A stretch of DNA of 34,320 nt from an uncultured Parabacteroides sp. (GTDB taxonomy: Bacteria; Bacteroidota; Bacteroidia; Bacteroidales; Tannerellaceae), in assembly GCA_949298575.1 (NCBI GenBank), contig CASFXH010000030.1, positions 1 through 34,320 on the forward strand. Direction: 5' to 3'. Positions 1-8,600 of this stretch are shown here, in pieces. A program made the translations under genes and the position numbers. Position 1 is the stretch's first letter, and each line of letters opens with the position of its first letter. Under the pieces are notes generated by a model, which saw only the letters and a list, made by a program, of their open reading frames with translations, made no database searches and was not told the DNA's origin.

Positions 1-1949
1 TTGTCGTTCTCGCCCCTGAGCTGCGAGATGACCATCTCATATACCTTCAATTTCCCCCGGACGATCACGTCGTCGATCTCCAGTCGGTATTTGGTCTCCG
101 ATACGCCGGCCGCGTTTATTCGGTCGTAATTGGAAATGTCCCACCCCGTCCCGCTCGGGAAACCGGATATGAAGACGGGGGATCCGATCGTTTCGCCAAC
201 GAAAATGTCTCCCCTGGCGCTCACGTTTTCCAGCGTGGCGTACCCGTCCTTGTCGATCCGCCAGCCCTTCCCCTCGAAGCCGTCAACGAATACGGCGCTT
301 CCGATATTCCGCTCGAAATAGATGTTTCCCTTCGCCGTGTCGTCGATGTCTTTCCGGAGGTACATCTCGTCGATCTCCTCCTTGGTGATTTCGCCACCAC
401 CCGACGAGGATCCGCCGCCACCGACGACCGTTCCCGGTTCGCGCATGTTCTCGATGGCCTCCCATATCCGGTCGATCGTGCTGGACGAGGACCTTTCGCT
501 GAGCGTGATCTCGTATTCGGGGATGTCCCCGCCCTCCTTGATCTTGAGCGACTGGATGATCACCCGGTCGTTCAGTCCAAGGTCGGTGTCATGGAGTGGG
601 AGCTTCATGCCCTCCTTGATCTCGTCGTGAAGGTCCGGGTCGCGGGCCATGTAAATCTCGTCGACACCGATGTCGTAGGTATACAAGGGCCTGTCATGGG
701 AAGATAGGTATTCAGTGGCGGCGGCCAACAGCTTTTGTTCCGCCATGGCGACATACTCGTCGGGCATGGAGATGCCAAGCAAGACGAAACGGTCACCCGC
801 CGACATATTCTGATCGGGGTTCGGGACAACATGCCCTTCCGATTCAGCCTTGTTCAAGGTGACCTCATAATTACCGTTATCCAGCTGCTCGACGGACGAG
901 ATCTCAAACTCGAATCCCATCAACGACCCGCTCCTCATAGACATGGTGGCTGGCTCGGAAGTCAAGTGGTCATTGATGTCGAATCCAAGGTTTTTCAATG
1001 TCACCTTGAACGTCCCGGCCGTCTCCGTGCTCTCCGTGACCAGCTCGGCGGAGACGATCTCGTCTATCCGCCCCTGCCCGCTCACTTCCGCCCCAGAGAT
1101 GGACGGGTAGATGTCCTCGAACGTGACGACATTCTCCCTCACGCCGTATTCGCCGATACGGTCCGAGTCGATATACGCCTTCCCGGTCGTAAGGTATCCG
1201 GGGAGCATGAGGTTTTTTTTCCCGGAGAAATCGACCGGACGCTTGTTGTATCCCTCCGGGATGTTGCGATCGCCGCCATACGCGTAAAGCCGGGTGACGA
1301 TGGCCTCGTCCTGGTCAACGCTCCGCTCTATCCTGTAGAGGCCGTGATCCTTACCGTAATAGAACGTGTGGTCTATGGTCTCCTCGGGGTAGCCGATCTT
1401 GACCGTCTTGCCGGACACCGTGAAGTTTAATCCCCATTGCTTGTTGATCGTCACGAGGCCGTTCCAGCACGACGTGTGGTCTATCTCGATATTGGCCTCC
1501 TCCGTCTCGATGTCCGGGTTGACGCTTATCGTCCATTCGCCTGGGTAAAGGCGATCCATGTTGGCTTGGATACGCTCGGCGAGGGCGGGCGCGTCGCCGA
1601 TGAAGGAATATTCTGGCAAGGGGTTGAAGTGGTAATAATTCCCGTAGGGGACGTAATCCAGCAAGAGGCAATCCTGCAAGTAAACGTCAGACGCGACGAA
1701 CGACAGGTCATAACGGAAAGCGTCCCTCACGCTGCCCGGGCTGGAGCTTTTCTCGCTCGAAGGGTCGTAGTAGAGGAAAAAGGTCTCGCCCCTGTAGGTC
1801 AGCGTGTCTCCCGGCTCGAAACCGATCGCGACGGGAGACTCCACCTGGCAAGTGACACCCCGGTCACCCATGTAGGAGCCGTCATACTCCAAGTCCCTTA
1901 CCTCGCATCGCTCGACGGTGCCCGTCTTGTCATATATCTTCCACGCCAT
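1..1949 (-). CDS. Phage tail hub / tail fibre protein, C-terminus cut off by the window edge
   Basis: The frame is open from an ATG at 1949 to the left edge, about 649 codons with no stop, so the gene continues outside the window. It starts MAWKIYDKTGTV. The first ~400 residues look like a tail hub/baseplate domain of the kind found in Bacteroides prophages. After a Gly/Ser-rich linker (GGGGSSSGGG) comes a fibre-like part with YLRKDIDDTAKGNI and two similar units (GSAVFVDGFEGKGWRID and GSPVFISGFPSGTGWDI), typical of phage side-fibre repeats. It lies 10 bp downstream of the distal-tail-like gene and is probably co-transcribed with it. Likely role: central tail-tip protein carrying the receptor-binding fibre module. 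The family assignment is by composition and position; no enzymatic motif was seen. Confidence 0.75.
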   Translation of the reverse strand, partial: MAWKIYDKTGTVERCEVRDLEYDGSYMGDRGVTCQVESPVAIGFEPGDTLTYRGETFFLYYDPSSEKSSSPGSVRDAFRYDLSFVASDVYLQDCLLLDYVPYGNYYHFNPLPEYSFIGDAPALAERIQANMDRLYPGEWTISVNPDIETEEANIEIDHTSCWNGLVTINKQWGLNFTVSGKTVKIGYPEETIDHTFYYGKDHGLYRIERSVDQDEAIVTRLYAYGGDRNIPEGYNKRPVDFSGKKNLMLPGYLTTGKAYIDSDRIGEYGVRENVVTFEDIYPSISGAEVSGQGRIDEIVSAELVTESTETAGTFKVTLKNLGFDINDHLTSEPATMSMRSGSLMGFEFEISSVEQLDNGNYEVTLNKAESEGHVVPNPDQNMSAGDRFVLLGISMPDEYVAMAEQKLLAAATEYLSSHDRPLYTYDIGVDEIYMARDPDLHDEIKEGMKLPLHDTDLGLNDRVIIQSLKIKEGGDIPEYEITLSERSSSSTIDRIWEAIENMREPGTVVGGGGSSSGGGEITKEEIDEMYLRKDIDDTAKGNIYFERNIGSAVFVDGFEGKGWRIDKDGYATLENVSARGDIFVGETIGSPVFISGFPSGTGWDISNYDRINAAGVSETKYRLEIDDVIVRGKLKVYEMVISQLRGEND

Positions 1950-1959
1950 AGCCTTCCCC

Positions 1960-2418
1960 TTACCTTATGATATACGATTGCTCCGGTTTCGTGACCCTGA
2001 AGCCAACGCTCAGCGTGGCCACGTCGCCATTTTCCGAGTCGCTACTCAAGCTTATGTTCGAAAAGCCCTTGAAACGGGCTCCAGCGCATCCAGTCTGGGA
2101 ATAAGGCGAGAATACGTTGATTTCCGTTCCGTTGGTCGTGAAATAACGATAAAACGCCTCAAGTTTAGATTGGAATGTGCCCAACGCGCCCTTATAGACG
2201 ATATTCACATCCACGTCATAGGCCTTAAGGCGGAGGGTCTCGGGGAACAACACGTCCTCGCCGTCCTCGTCATTCCAGTCGCGCGACGGGGGATCTTTCG
2301 TCTCCAAGGGGACGAACAAAGGAACGCTAGTCGTCTTGAACCCGAAGTCGACATAAAGGTCCTTAACGTCGTCAGAACCTTCCTTCTCGAATTTCAATGT
2401 ATCCCTGTCTGTAGCCAT
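1960..2418 (-). CDS. Distal-tail-like structural protein
   Basis: About 152 residues starting MATDRDTLKFEKEG. A longer reading from 2505 exists, but its first ~29 codons run through the terminator hairpin and promoter leader, so the ATG at 2418 is preferred. The protein is soluble and beta-rich (LKAYDVDVNIVYKG, FSNISLSSDSENGDVATLSVGF) with no signal peptide. Its place between the tape measure and the hub/fibre gene is that of the distal tail protein of siphoviruses, although here a 3-kb island separates it from the tape measure. It is the first gene of a separate transcript with its own operator-controlled promoter (2503-2533) and a terminator-like hairpin only 14 bp before the start. Assignment rests on synteny and general character rather than a diagnostic motif. 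Confidence 0.68.
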   Translation of the reverse strand: MATDRDTLKFEKEGSDDVKDLYVDFGFKTTSVPLFVPLETKDPPSRDWNDEDGEDVLFPETLRLKAYDVDVNIVYKGALGTFQSKLEAFYRYFTTNGTEINVFSPYSQTGCAGARFKGFSNISLSSDSENGDVATLSVGFRVTKPEQSYIIR

Positions 2419-2431
2419 ATTCGATATCAAA

Positions 2432-2476
2432 TAAAAAAAAGGACCTATGGATCCATTCGCTGAAATCCATAGGCCC
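2432..2476 (-). terminator. Intrinsic-terminator-like hairpin just before the distal tail gene
   Basis: On the minus strand a 12-bp stem (2465-2476 with 2441-2452, one G-U pair) with a 12-nt loop is followed by eight T residues (2433-2440). It lies between the promoter at 2503-2533 and the ATG at 2418, so transcription from that promoter meets a strong terminator before the gene. This suggests attenuation or antitermination control; it would also stop read-through from the accessory island. Confidence 0.8.
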
Positions 2477-2502
2477 TCGTTGGAGCTCTCCGTTATCAAG
2501 GA

Positions 2503-2553
2503 CAAATATAGATATTATCTATCAAAACACAAAGAATGATAGATTTTATCTAT
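2503..2553 (-). promoter_or_regulatory. Late promoter of the distal tail block with paired ATAGAT operators
   Basis: Minus-strand -33 TTTG (2530-2533), 19-bp spacer and -7 TATATTTG (2503-2510) fit the Bacteroidetes promoter plan exactly. The perfect palindrome ATAGAT-N3-ATCTAT at 2508-2522 overlaps the -7 box. A second perfect copy at 2539-2553 lies 5 bp upstream of the -33 box, 31 bp from the first. Overlap with the -7 box fits repression. Confidence 0.78.
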
Positions 2554-2557
2554 CGCT

Positions 2558-2585
2558 AAAAGCCCGGGGAAACCTATCCCCGGGC
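2558..2585 (-). terminator. Probable terminator of the accessory (rha) operon
   Basis: A perfect 8-bp GC-only stem (2578-2585 with 2562-2569) with an 8-nt loop is followed on the minus strand by TTTT (2558-2561). It lies 85 bp after the stop of the gene at 2670-3131 and just before the late promoter, so it closes the island transcript. The U-tract is short. Confidence 0.55.
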
Positions 2586-2669
2586 CCGGCTGGACACCCC
2601 CACAAAGAAACGTCGGGCGTAAAAACCCTCAACGCGATGGTATTATTCTTGTTTTATTGTGATCCTCTA

Positions 2670-3131
2670 TTATACAATAGAAGATATTAATTCATTTATA
2701 CTATTGAGGGCGAAACAGTTGTTCACGAACGAACGGGCATCGTCATCCGACCCGTAATTAGCCAAAACCCCATAACCGCACATGATGTCCGTTAGCAATG
2801 ATTTCATATAACAGAGGTCATGTTTCCCCAGAAAATCGTCCAGATATTTGTAATTGTACCTCAAGTTCATGTTCTTATTATCCTCTACGGATTGTATTTT
2901 ACACAACAACTCCGATATGTCGGCTATATCACCTATGGCTCTTTCGCTTAAAAGTTCTTTATCCCGGTCATTGTCGAATAGCAACGTATGAAGCAAGTAT
3001 TCGGATTGCCGCTTCATGCGTCTTATATATTTATCGACACCTTCCTTCTTGATTTCATCATAAAGACTTTTGTCTACTTTGATTACCAATTCTTTAAATT
3101 CTTTTTTAGATTCATTTTCTTTTGATTCCAT
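2670..3131 (-). CDS. Hypothetical protein of the accessory island
   Basis: A 153-residue protein, starting MESKENESKKEFKELVIKVD, not recognised. The N-terminal ~45 residues are highly charged (Lys/Glu) and likely helical. The rest is predicted helical with two Cys in the middle (LLCKIQ, HDLCYMKS) and two near the end (MCGYGV, NNCFAL). There is no transmembrane segment or signal peptide. AT-rich codon use contrasts with the GC-richer tail genes on both sides, consistent with a later-acquired moron gene. It is the last gene of the island operon, 85 bp after the winged-helix membrane gene and followed by a GC-rich hairpin. No promoter box was found in the gap upstream, so it is probably transcribed from the rha promoter. 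Confidence 0.65.
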   Translation of the reverse strand: MESKENESKKEFKELVIKVDKSLYDEIKKEGVDKYIRRMKRQSEYLLHTLLFDNDRDKELLSERAIGDIADISELLCKIQSVEDNKNMNLRYNYKYLDDFLGKHDLCYMKSLLTDIMCGYGVLANYGSDDDARSFVNNCFALNSINELISSIV

Positions 3132-3216
3132 ATCGTTTTCTGATTTCTTGTTTTTTCGCGTAATATTGGCTGTACGCCGTTTTTCTCGTACCTCTAAATG
3201 GATTATTTTTAATTGT

Positions 3217-3552
3217 TTACTTCATCCGGATAGCTACGCAACTTACGAAAAGCGAGATAATAGAAAATATAATTGCAGCCAGTGGTATTATTACACCGGT
3301 TATAATTTTCCAGTCTACAGGGTTCTTCAACATGGGGTTTTCACAAAGATAATGTTTGCCTAAATCTGTCAGATAGATGCTGTAAACAGCACCTGTTGTG
3401 AGAAGCTTCGCTTTCACCAACCCTTTTTGTTGCAACGAGTATGCTGCCGCATTGAACGTGTGCTCAGGATAGGTAGATGGCTTGTTACCTTTGAACTCTA
3501 CAACGATACGGAGTACCTCTTTTTCCGACTTTGACAACTTTATCCTTTCCAT
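3217..3552 (-). CDS. Small winged-helix protein with a C-terminal membrane anchor
   Basis: A 111-residue protein. Residues ~4-75 look like a winged-helix domain: helical start MERIKLSKSEKEVLRIVVEF, then FNAAAYSLQQKGLVKAKLL, then a beta wing (GAVYSIYLTDLGKHYL). Residues ~82-107 form one long hydrophobic helix (KIITGVIIPLAAIIFSIISL followed by FVSCVAI), with the DNA-binding part predicted in the cytoplasm. The combination is seen in small prophage and mobile-element genes of unknown function; a membrane-tethered regulator or superinfection-exclusion factor are possible roles by inference only. It begins 35 bp after the rha stop with no promoter of its own, so it is in the same operon. AT-rich like its neighbours. 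Confidence 0.6.
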   Translation of the reverse strand: MERIKLSKSEKEVLRIVVEFKGNKPSTYPEHTFNAAAYSLQQKGLVKAKLLTTGAVYSIYLTDLGKHYLCENPMLKNPVDWKIITGVIIPLAAIIFSIISLFVSCVAIRMK

Positions 3553-3586
3553 GCTTCCAAATTTTCCGCAAGTTACTAAATATCCG

Positions 3587-4366
3587 CTATACCGCCATCG
3601 CTGTTTCTCCTTTTATCTGCCTGATGGCTTTCCGTGTGTTGAACCCGTTTTCGCTTAGCGCGTGGATGAACCGTCTGCCTTTCTCCGTCCATACGGTGTA
3701 GGTGCTGGTTCCCGTGGAGCCGTCGCTGCGGGTATAGGTCTGCGTGCGTGTGGCGTGCATTCCCCATTTGTCGTAGGGCGAGTGCAGGAGCCACTGGCCG
3801 GACTGTCGGAAGATGATGCCAGACTCCTTCAGTTTCTTGTGCAGCTTCTCGGCGTCCATTCCTATCTGCTTGGCCACTTGCGTGGAGGTCATGGTGTTGA
3901 CGCTTTGCAAGGTGGTGTCGTAGTAGGACACTTTGGGGGCTGACTTGGCGATTTCGGACTGCTGCAGGTCGATTACCTCTTGCTTCTGCTCGATTTGGCG
4001 TTGCTGCTGCTCGATGAGTTCCTGTTGGTGTGCCGCAAGCAGCAAGGCTTCCTTGAAGGACGTGGGGACTTGGAAGCCGCCGTCCCGCTTCTCCGTCTCC
4101 AACTCTTCCCAACGGTCGATAATCTTTTCTCTTAACTTGGCATCGTACCCGCTGGCGAGGATTAGGCAGCCTTTCTTTGTGAGATTGTAACAAGGGCGAT
4201 TTTGCCCGTTAGCGTCTGAGTATGACCCCAATCCAAAATTGGATTCGGCTACTCCTTGTTCTAAAAGAGTACGTATGTCTCGCATGACATGCGAGTGTTG
4301 CTTACTTGTGAGTTGCGCAATTTCGAGCGAACTCATGGTTTCTTGGATTCTGATTAATTCATCCAT
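3587..4366 (-). CDS. Rha-family phage regulator with C-terminal KilAC/ANT domain (antirepressor-like)
   Basis: About 259 residues from the ATG at 4366 (MDELIRIQETMSS). A longer reading to 4387 needs a TTG start and overlaps the leader terminator, so it is not preferred. Residues ~8-95 match the Rha pattern (LTSKQHSHVMRDIRTLLEQG, YNLTKKGCLILASGYDAKLR, RWEELE). Residues ~115-140 are a Gln/Glu-rich coiled coil. Residues ~145-255 match a KilAC/ANT domain (TSTQVAKQIGMDAEKLHKKL, then QSGQWLLHSPY and a WTEKGRRFIHAL end). Proteins of this build act on lysogeny decisions or antagonise repressors in other phages. Here it heads the island operon and has its own promoter and a long leader with two terminator hairpins, so expression is probably tightly gated. 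Whether it antagonises the ATAGAT-binding repressor is unknown. Confidence 0.85.
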   Translation of the reverse strand: MDELIRIQETMSSLEIAQLTSKQHSHVMRDIRTLLEQGVAESNFGLGSYSDANGQNRPCYNLTKKGCLILASGYDAKLREKIIDRWEELETEKRDGGFQVPTSFKEALLLAAHQQELIEQQQRQIEQKQEVIDLQQSEIAKSAPKVSYYDTTLQSVNTMTSTQVAKQIGMDAEKLHKKLKESGIIFRQSGQWLLHSPYDKWGMHATRTQTYTRSDGSTGTSTYTVWTEKGRRFIHALSENGFNTRKAIRQIKGETAMAV

Positions 4367-4547
4367 ACGTTGAAATTTTGAACACAAAAAACCGCACTAC
4401 GTGTTGTTCAAGCCTTCAACGCGAAGCTCCGGGGGTGTTTCCACTTCCCGACACGGTGCGGTTATACTAATGATATAACAATCTCTATATGTACGGGCAC
4501 AAAAAATGCCGCAAATGTGCGGCTTAGTGCCGCGTTGAAGTTTGAAC
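4367..4547 (-). ncRNA. Structured rha leader with two terminator hairpins and alternative pairings (candidate attenuator or small RNA)
   Basis: The minus-strand transcript from the promoter at 4552-4582 has about 180 nt before rha. T1: arms 4519-4523 and 4508-4512, then six U (4501-4506). A competing hairpin pairs 4529-4533 with 4519-4523, using the same 5' arm as T1. T2: arms 4456-4463 and 4390-4397 (8 bp), extended inside by a further 5 bp after a 2-nt bulge, then a U6 tract (4386-4391). A 17-18-nt inverted repeat (4531-4547 with 4406-4423) and a direct copy near 4369-4385 allow further exclusive pairings. The seen elements fit an attenuator or a stand-alone small RNA; no known riboswitch or RNA class was recognised. 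Confidence 0.55.
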
Positions 4548-4551
4548 ACTG

Positions 4552-4582
4552 CAAAGATAGGTGCTATTTGTTAAAGTGCAAA
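4552..4582 (-). promoter_or_regulatory. Promoter of the rha operon
   Basis: Minus-strand -33 TTTG (4579-4582), 19-bp spacer, -7 TATCTTTG (4552-4559): an exact Bacteroidetes promoter match. It lies back-to-back with the plus-strand promoter at 4600-4630, so the two may be co-regulated. It has no ATAGAT operator, which suggests expression in the lysogen independent of the lytic promoters. Confidence 0.72.
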
Positions 4583-4599
4583 CATTTTTGGAGAAAAAT

Positions 4600-4630
4600 T
4601 TTGCAGTGTTTGCGAACTGGAGTAGTTTTG
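4600..4630 (+). promoter_or_regulatory. Promoter of the SHOCT-domain membrane protein gene
   Basis: Plus-strand -33 TTTG (4600-4603), 19-bp spacer, -7 TAGTTTTG (4623-4630) match the Bacteroidetes consensus. The ATG at 4663 follows about 25 bp after the expected start site. The promoter is independent of the phage late promoters and carries no ATAGAT operator. Confidence 0.72.
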
Positions 4631-4662
4631 TGTATTATATAAACATATTAACAAGTAAAATT

Positions 4663-5427
4663 ATGGATTTTATCACATTCTTTATTTTGATAATGGTTTT
4701 TGCTTTTATAGCAGGAATCATGATAGCGGCTTCTAATGCAAAGAAAGCGCAAGAAAGAGTAGAGACTTATTCGAAAAGAATTAGCGACATAAACGGATAC
4801 AAGCCATCAAGAACCGTGAACGGGGTAGATAATCTGTATCAATTTTCAGTAGATAATACAAGCAAAAAAATTTTGTATTTAACAGGAAATACAAAAATGA
4901 TTATAGATTACTCAAAAGTAATATCAGTTCAGGTTGTTGAGGATAATACAATCATATCAAGTAAATCGTTGTTTCGTACTGTCGGAGGAGCTTTAATAGG
5001 AGGAGCGGTAGCTGGAGGCGCTGGTATGATAGTTGGTGGGTTGACTGGTCCATCAAAAGAAAAGAAAAAGGTATCTTGTGTAAAAGTAGTAATAGGACTA
5101 AGAGATATAAATACACCATCCATTACTATAAAATGTTTTGATTCTAAAACAATGACAGTTGAAAGAAAAAAAGAAATTGATGTGAATGGGATGGAGGGAT
5201 ATAAATATAAGCAAGGAGCTTCTGATGCACAAAAGATAGCTTCCATATTATCTGTTATAATAGATAGTGTGGATAATAAAAAAGACAATGTAACGGTACA
5301 AGATGTCTCTAAAAATCAAGATTATATTATTTCTCAATTAGAAAGGCTTGGAGAATTGAAAGAGAAAGGTGTCTTAAGCGAAGAAGAATTTATAGTTCAA
5401 AAAGACAAATTATTATCCAAACAATAA
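4663..5427 (+). CDS. Membrane protein with glycine-zipper segment and C-terminal SHOCT domain (moron candidate)
   Basis: A 254-residue protein from the ATG at 4663; the longer in-frame start at 4561 would run through the promoter. Residues 4-23 are a transmembrane helix (FITFFILIMVFAFIAG). Residues ~106-128 are Gly/Ala-rich (VGGALIGGAVAGGAGMIVGG), a glycine-zipper-like or second membrane segment. Residues ~222-252 are a SHOCT motif (SQLERLGELKEKGVLSEEEF). SHOCT domains are short terminal helices often found in bacterial membrane proteins of unknown function. The gene is on the opposite strand to the tail genes, strongly AT-rich, with its own promoter: the classic profile of a lysogenic-conversion gene expressed from the prophage. 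A superinfection-exclusion or envelope role is possible but unproven. Confidence 0.75.
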   Translation: MDFITFFILIMVFAFIAGIMIAASNAKKAQERVETYSKRISDINGYKPSRTVNGVDNLYQFSVDNTSKKILYLTGNTKMIIDYSKVISVQVVEDNTIISSKSLFRTVGGALIGGAVAGGAGMIVGGLTGPSKEKKKVSCVKVVIGLRDINTPSITIKCFDSKTMTVERKKEIDVNGMEGYKYKQGASDAQKIASILSVIIDSVDNKKDNVTVQDVSKNQDYIISQLERLGELKEKGVLSEEEFIVQKDKLLSKQ

Positions 5428-5436
5428 ATTGCAGAT

Positions 5437-5469
5437 TTTTAAAGCAAATAAGGAAAGACCGCTTTAAAA
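5437..5469 (+). terminator. Possible terminator after the SHOCT gene
   Basis: Inverted repeat TTTTAAAGC (5437-5445) and GCTTTAAAA (5461-5469) with a 15-nt loop lies 10 bp after the stop. The stem is AT-rich and a T5 run comes only after a short gap (5479-5483), so termination would be weak. Confidence 0.35.
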
Positions 5470-5480
5470 GAGGATTTCTT

Positions 5481-5512
5481 TTTGTCATAATCATAGATTA
5501 TATCTATATTTG
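5481..5512 (+). promoter_or_regulatory. Operator-bearing promoter directed towards the tape measure 3' end
   Basis: -33 TTTG (5481-5484), 20-bp spacer, -7 TATATTTG (5505-5512). A perfect ATAGAT-N3-ATCTAT palindrome (5493-5507) overlaps the -7 box exactly as at the distal tail promoter. The direction is plus, into the convergent tape measure gene, so the transcript would be short or antisense. A degenerate partner site may lie near 5525. Confidence 0.65.
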
Positions 5513-5515
5513 TTT

Positions 5516-5600
5516 ATGAATAAATTAGATATCGTTCATAATGGATACATAAAAGCTATTTAGCGAGCTGGCCGCTCGCGCATACGTCCAGGCCAGCCAA
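5516..5600 (+). ncRNA. Possible small transcript: 15-codon ORF followed by a hairpin
   Basis: Downstream of the promoter at 5481-5512 an ATG (5516) opens a 15-codon reading frame MNKLDIVHNGYIKAI ending at 5563. It is followed by a perfect 7-bp inverted repeat (5567-5573 with 5591-5597, 17-nt loop) that also has an alternative 5-bp pairing inside it. The expected transcript start almost coincides with the ATG, so translation would be leaderless or absent. No U-tract follows, so the RNA may extend into the antisense of the tape measure 3' end. It may be a small regulatory RNA or only remains of an insertion. Confidence 0.3.
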
Positions 5601-5634
5601 TTCAGAAAACATTCTCCCTACATCCATTGTTCCA

Positions 5635-8600
5635 TTATTTTATCCTTATGGCCCTTCCCCCATTACCGTTAGTGATCACGCCGGAAAGCGTCCCCGTGAG
5701 GAAATCACGTATGCCTACAGCCGCTTCCGCGTTCAGCCTCGTGTTCTCCGCGATGGCGTTCAATTGCTGGAGCTGCGCTTGGGCGGTGACGCTCATGGTA
5801 GGGAAAAGGTTGCCGCCAAGGCTCTCCTGCAAATGGCGCATCACGCTAACGTCCTGTCTTATGGCGTTCAGGTAACTGCCAAGCAAATTCGCCGTGTCCT
5901 CGGTTACGCCTTGTATCCCAGCGCTCAAGGTGCTCGACGAGGTGTCCTCTTCGGGAGTGTAAATATCAAGGCCATTCTCCGAGGCGATCTCCTTGTATTG
6001 CTTCATCAACGAGGTGGCCATGTCTTGTTGAGCCAAAGCCTCTGTCGTCATGCCTTCCAATACGGACGTGAAACTCTCGAATTTCTTGTCATCGCTCAAC
6101 GACTCGTCATTCATTATGTCAAGCATTTCTTGTTGGGCCTTCTCAAAAACAGGGCCAAGGGTAACGGAATATATCATGTTCGTCGCGAGTTGCTCCAACA
6201 TGTCCGATACGGAATCCGTAAAAGCTTGAGCGGCGTCCGTGCCGTTCTCGAAAGCGCTAACTAACGCGTCCATCATCGTATCTCCCAAATTCCCGAAGAT
6301 GTCGGTAAGGTAATTGTTAACCGACTCTACCGCGTCCTGGTAAGTGTTCCAATCGTTGATCATCTGGTCAATATACTCGCGGTCCATCTGGCTCAGCCCT
6401 TTATAGACATCCGAATCCTGGAACTCGACCAGCATGTCCATATCCACCTTGCCTTCTTCATCGAACAGCTCCGGAACGGCCTCGGCAAGGGAAGCGTATT
6501 TCGCTTTCCTGAACCAAGTTGAGTGCCGCGTCTGGACTTGCATGTTCGCCAAGGATTCCTCCGCGCTCTTGAACCCATCAACAAATTCGTCGAGATAAGA
6601 CATGTCTATATCCCGATCTCCTGAAATCCAATTGTCCGCGTCAAAAGAGGTATAGGGCTTTCGCTTGGCTATCTCTTCAAGCGTGTCGTTATAATCCTTA
6701 AGCGCGTCGATGGCTGCACGCACGTTGCCAATCGCGTTTTTCCACTTATTATCGCCGAATATCGTGTTATTCGATTCGTTGTCTATCCTGAGATTTTCCT
6801 TTAGCGTGACAAGCTCCTCATTCAGGGCGCGGGCGCTCTTCCAAAACTCCTCGATCGGGTCAGGACCATTCAATAGGTTGAACAGCCCGGAAGCAGCCTC
6901 CAAAACCGCGGAAATAATGGCCAATACGACAGATGCCTCATCCAATCCTTTCAATCCGTTTTTAAGAGTTTTCACGGCATTTACTATCTGTAGGATCGAC
7001 GAGCTAATCTTACCCGCTTGCTTGATGATCTCGCCAGCCGTCCCGCCGACAGAATCGCCTATCTCGGTGAATGACCTGCTGATCTTATTGAGCGTAGCGT
7101 ATTTCTTTTCCCAATCGCCAGAATCTGACGCGGAAGATTCCTCTTCATTTGTCTTATCCAACTCTTTTCTTATCTCGACAATTATAGCCCTGTATTTCGC
7201 CAAGTCCTCGCCGTCTAGGCTGTCGGATATCTCTAGCTTCATGAGCTCGGCTTGGGCCTCGATAAGGAGCTTACGCAACTCCTCAACGCCCATACCAGCT
7301 ATCTCGTCCACCCACGACTGGAAGGTCTCCTGCCTTTGGGCGATCTCGAGGTCAAGCGCTTGAAGAGCCTTTTTCTCTTGATAGTCCGCCTCTTGGATGG
7401 ATTCCTTGGAAGCGCCCGACTTGAACATGTCGGCGCGCTTTCTGGCGTATTCCTCCTCAATAGCCTTCCGCCTTTCTATATATCCCTTAAACTCGTCGGC
7501 TACACCCTCATAGTAGTCCGTTATGGCTTTCTTGTAGGACTCGTTCTCGGCCATCAGCAATCCGGATAGAACCTTCTGGAAATCATCAGGCAAGTCCTCC
7601 ACTCCCGATACGCTTGACTTGAAATCACGCTCGTCCCTTCCGGGATTGGCGGCCATCCATTGGGCTTTCTCGGCCTCCCGCGCCTTGTTCACCAACTCGT
7701 CGGACTGCTTTTCTATCTCAGCCAGACGTTTGCGGTGGTTAAGCTTGATTTGCGCGATCTCCTTCTCTCCGCCTTCCGACATAAGATTTATCACGGATTG
7801 CTCCAGTTGATACTCGGCACTCAATCTCTCGGATCTAAGGGATTTCATCTGATCCTGAAGGACGCTTTCCCAATCCTTCGTTTCGGAAGATCCTCCTTTG
7901 GAAGGTATGTTAAATCGCTTTCGTATGGATTCGAGCCCATCAAGATATTCTTGCTGCCTCTTTATCGTATCGTCATCGAACAGCCCGACCGTTCCCTTCA
8001 TCTTGTCAAGGTCGGATTTGGCCTCGCTAAGGGCGTCCGACAACCGCTTGTACCAATCCACGTATTCCTCATCCTCTTTAGGCTTTATGTCTCTCAACTC
8101 CTCGTTTCCCTCTATGAAATCGGCAATAGATTTCCGCCATCCCGATAGGGTTTTCGTGAGGTCAACGTCTTCCGATACGGAACCTAGACCGGAAAGTAAC
8201 TCTCGGTTTTTTTTGATGGAGTCACGAAGACGAGACAACTCATCCTCGTACGCTATTACCTTGTCCGCCATATCAGCTATATCAGAGTCAGTCACGTATC
8301 CTATAGACATGAAATCCCCTATATTGGTGGATTCCCCTATGTGTATCCTCCCGCTTCCAGCCCTTATTTGCTTGTTAAGGAACGCGATCTTGTCCTCAAG
8401 ATCATTCTCGCGCTTCTCGGCTTCACGGATGCTTGCCTCGGACGAGATCCTTAAATTCCTCTTTTGCTCGTCGTTGAGCGATCTCATGCTTTCCACGGAG
8501 AGTTGTAGGGAGTCGCTATACGAGTCCACTTCCATGGCTGCGCCCCTGAAATGATCCTTTAGTTCCGAGGTGACACGGGCCAGCCTTTCCGACTCATCCG

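Noticed and set aside
735-2463. Plus-strand ORFs opposite the tail fibre and distal tail genes
   Set aside because: The minus frame is open to the window edge with phage fibre motifs; the plus frames are shadows.
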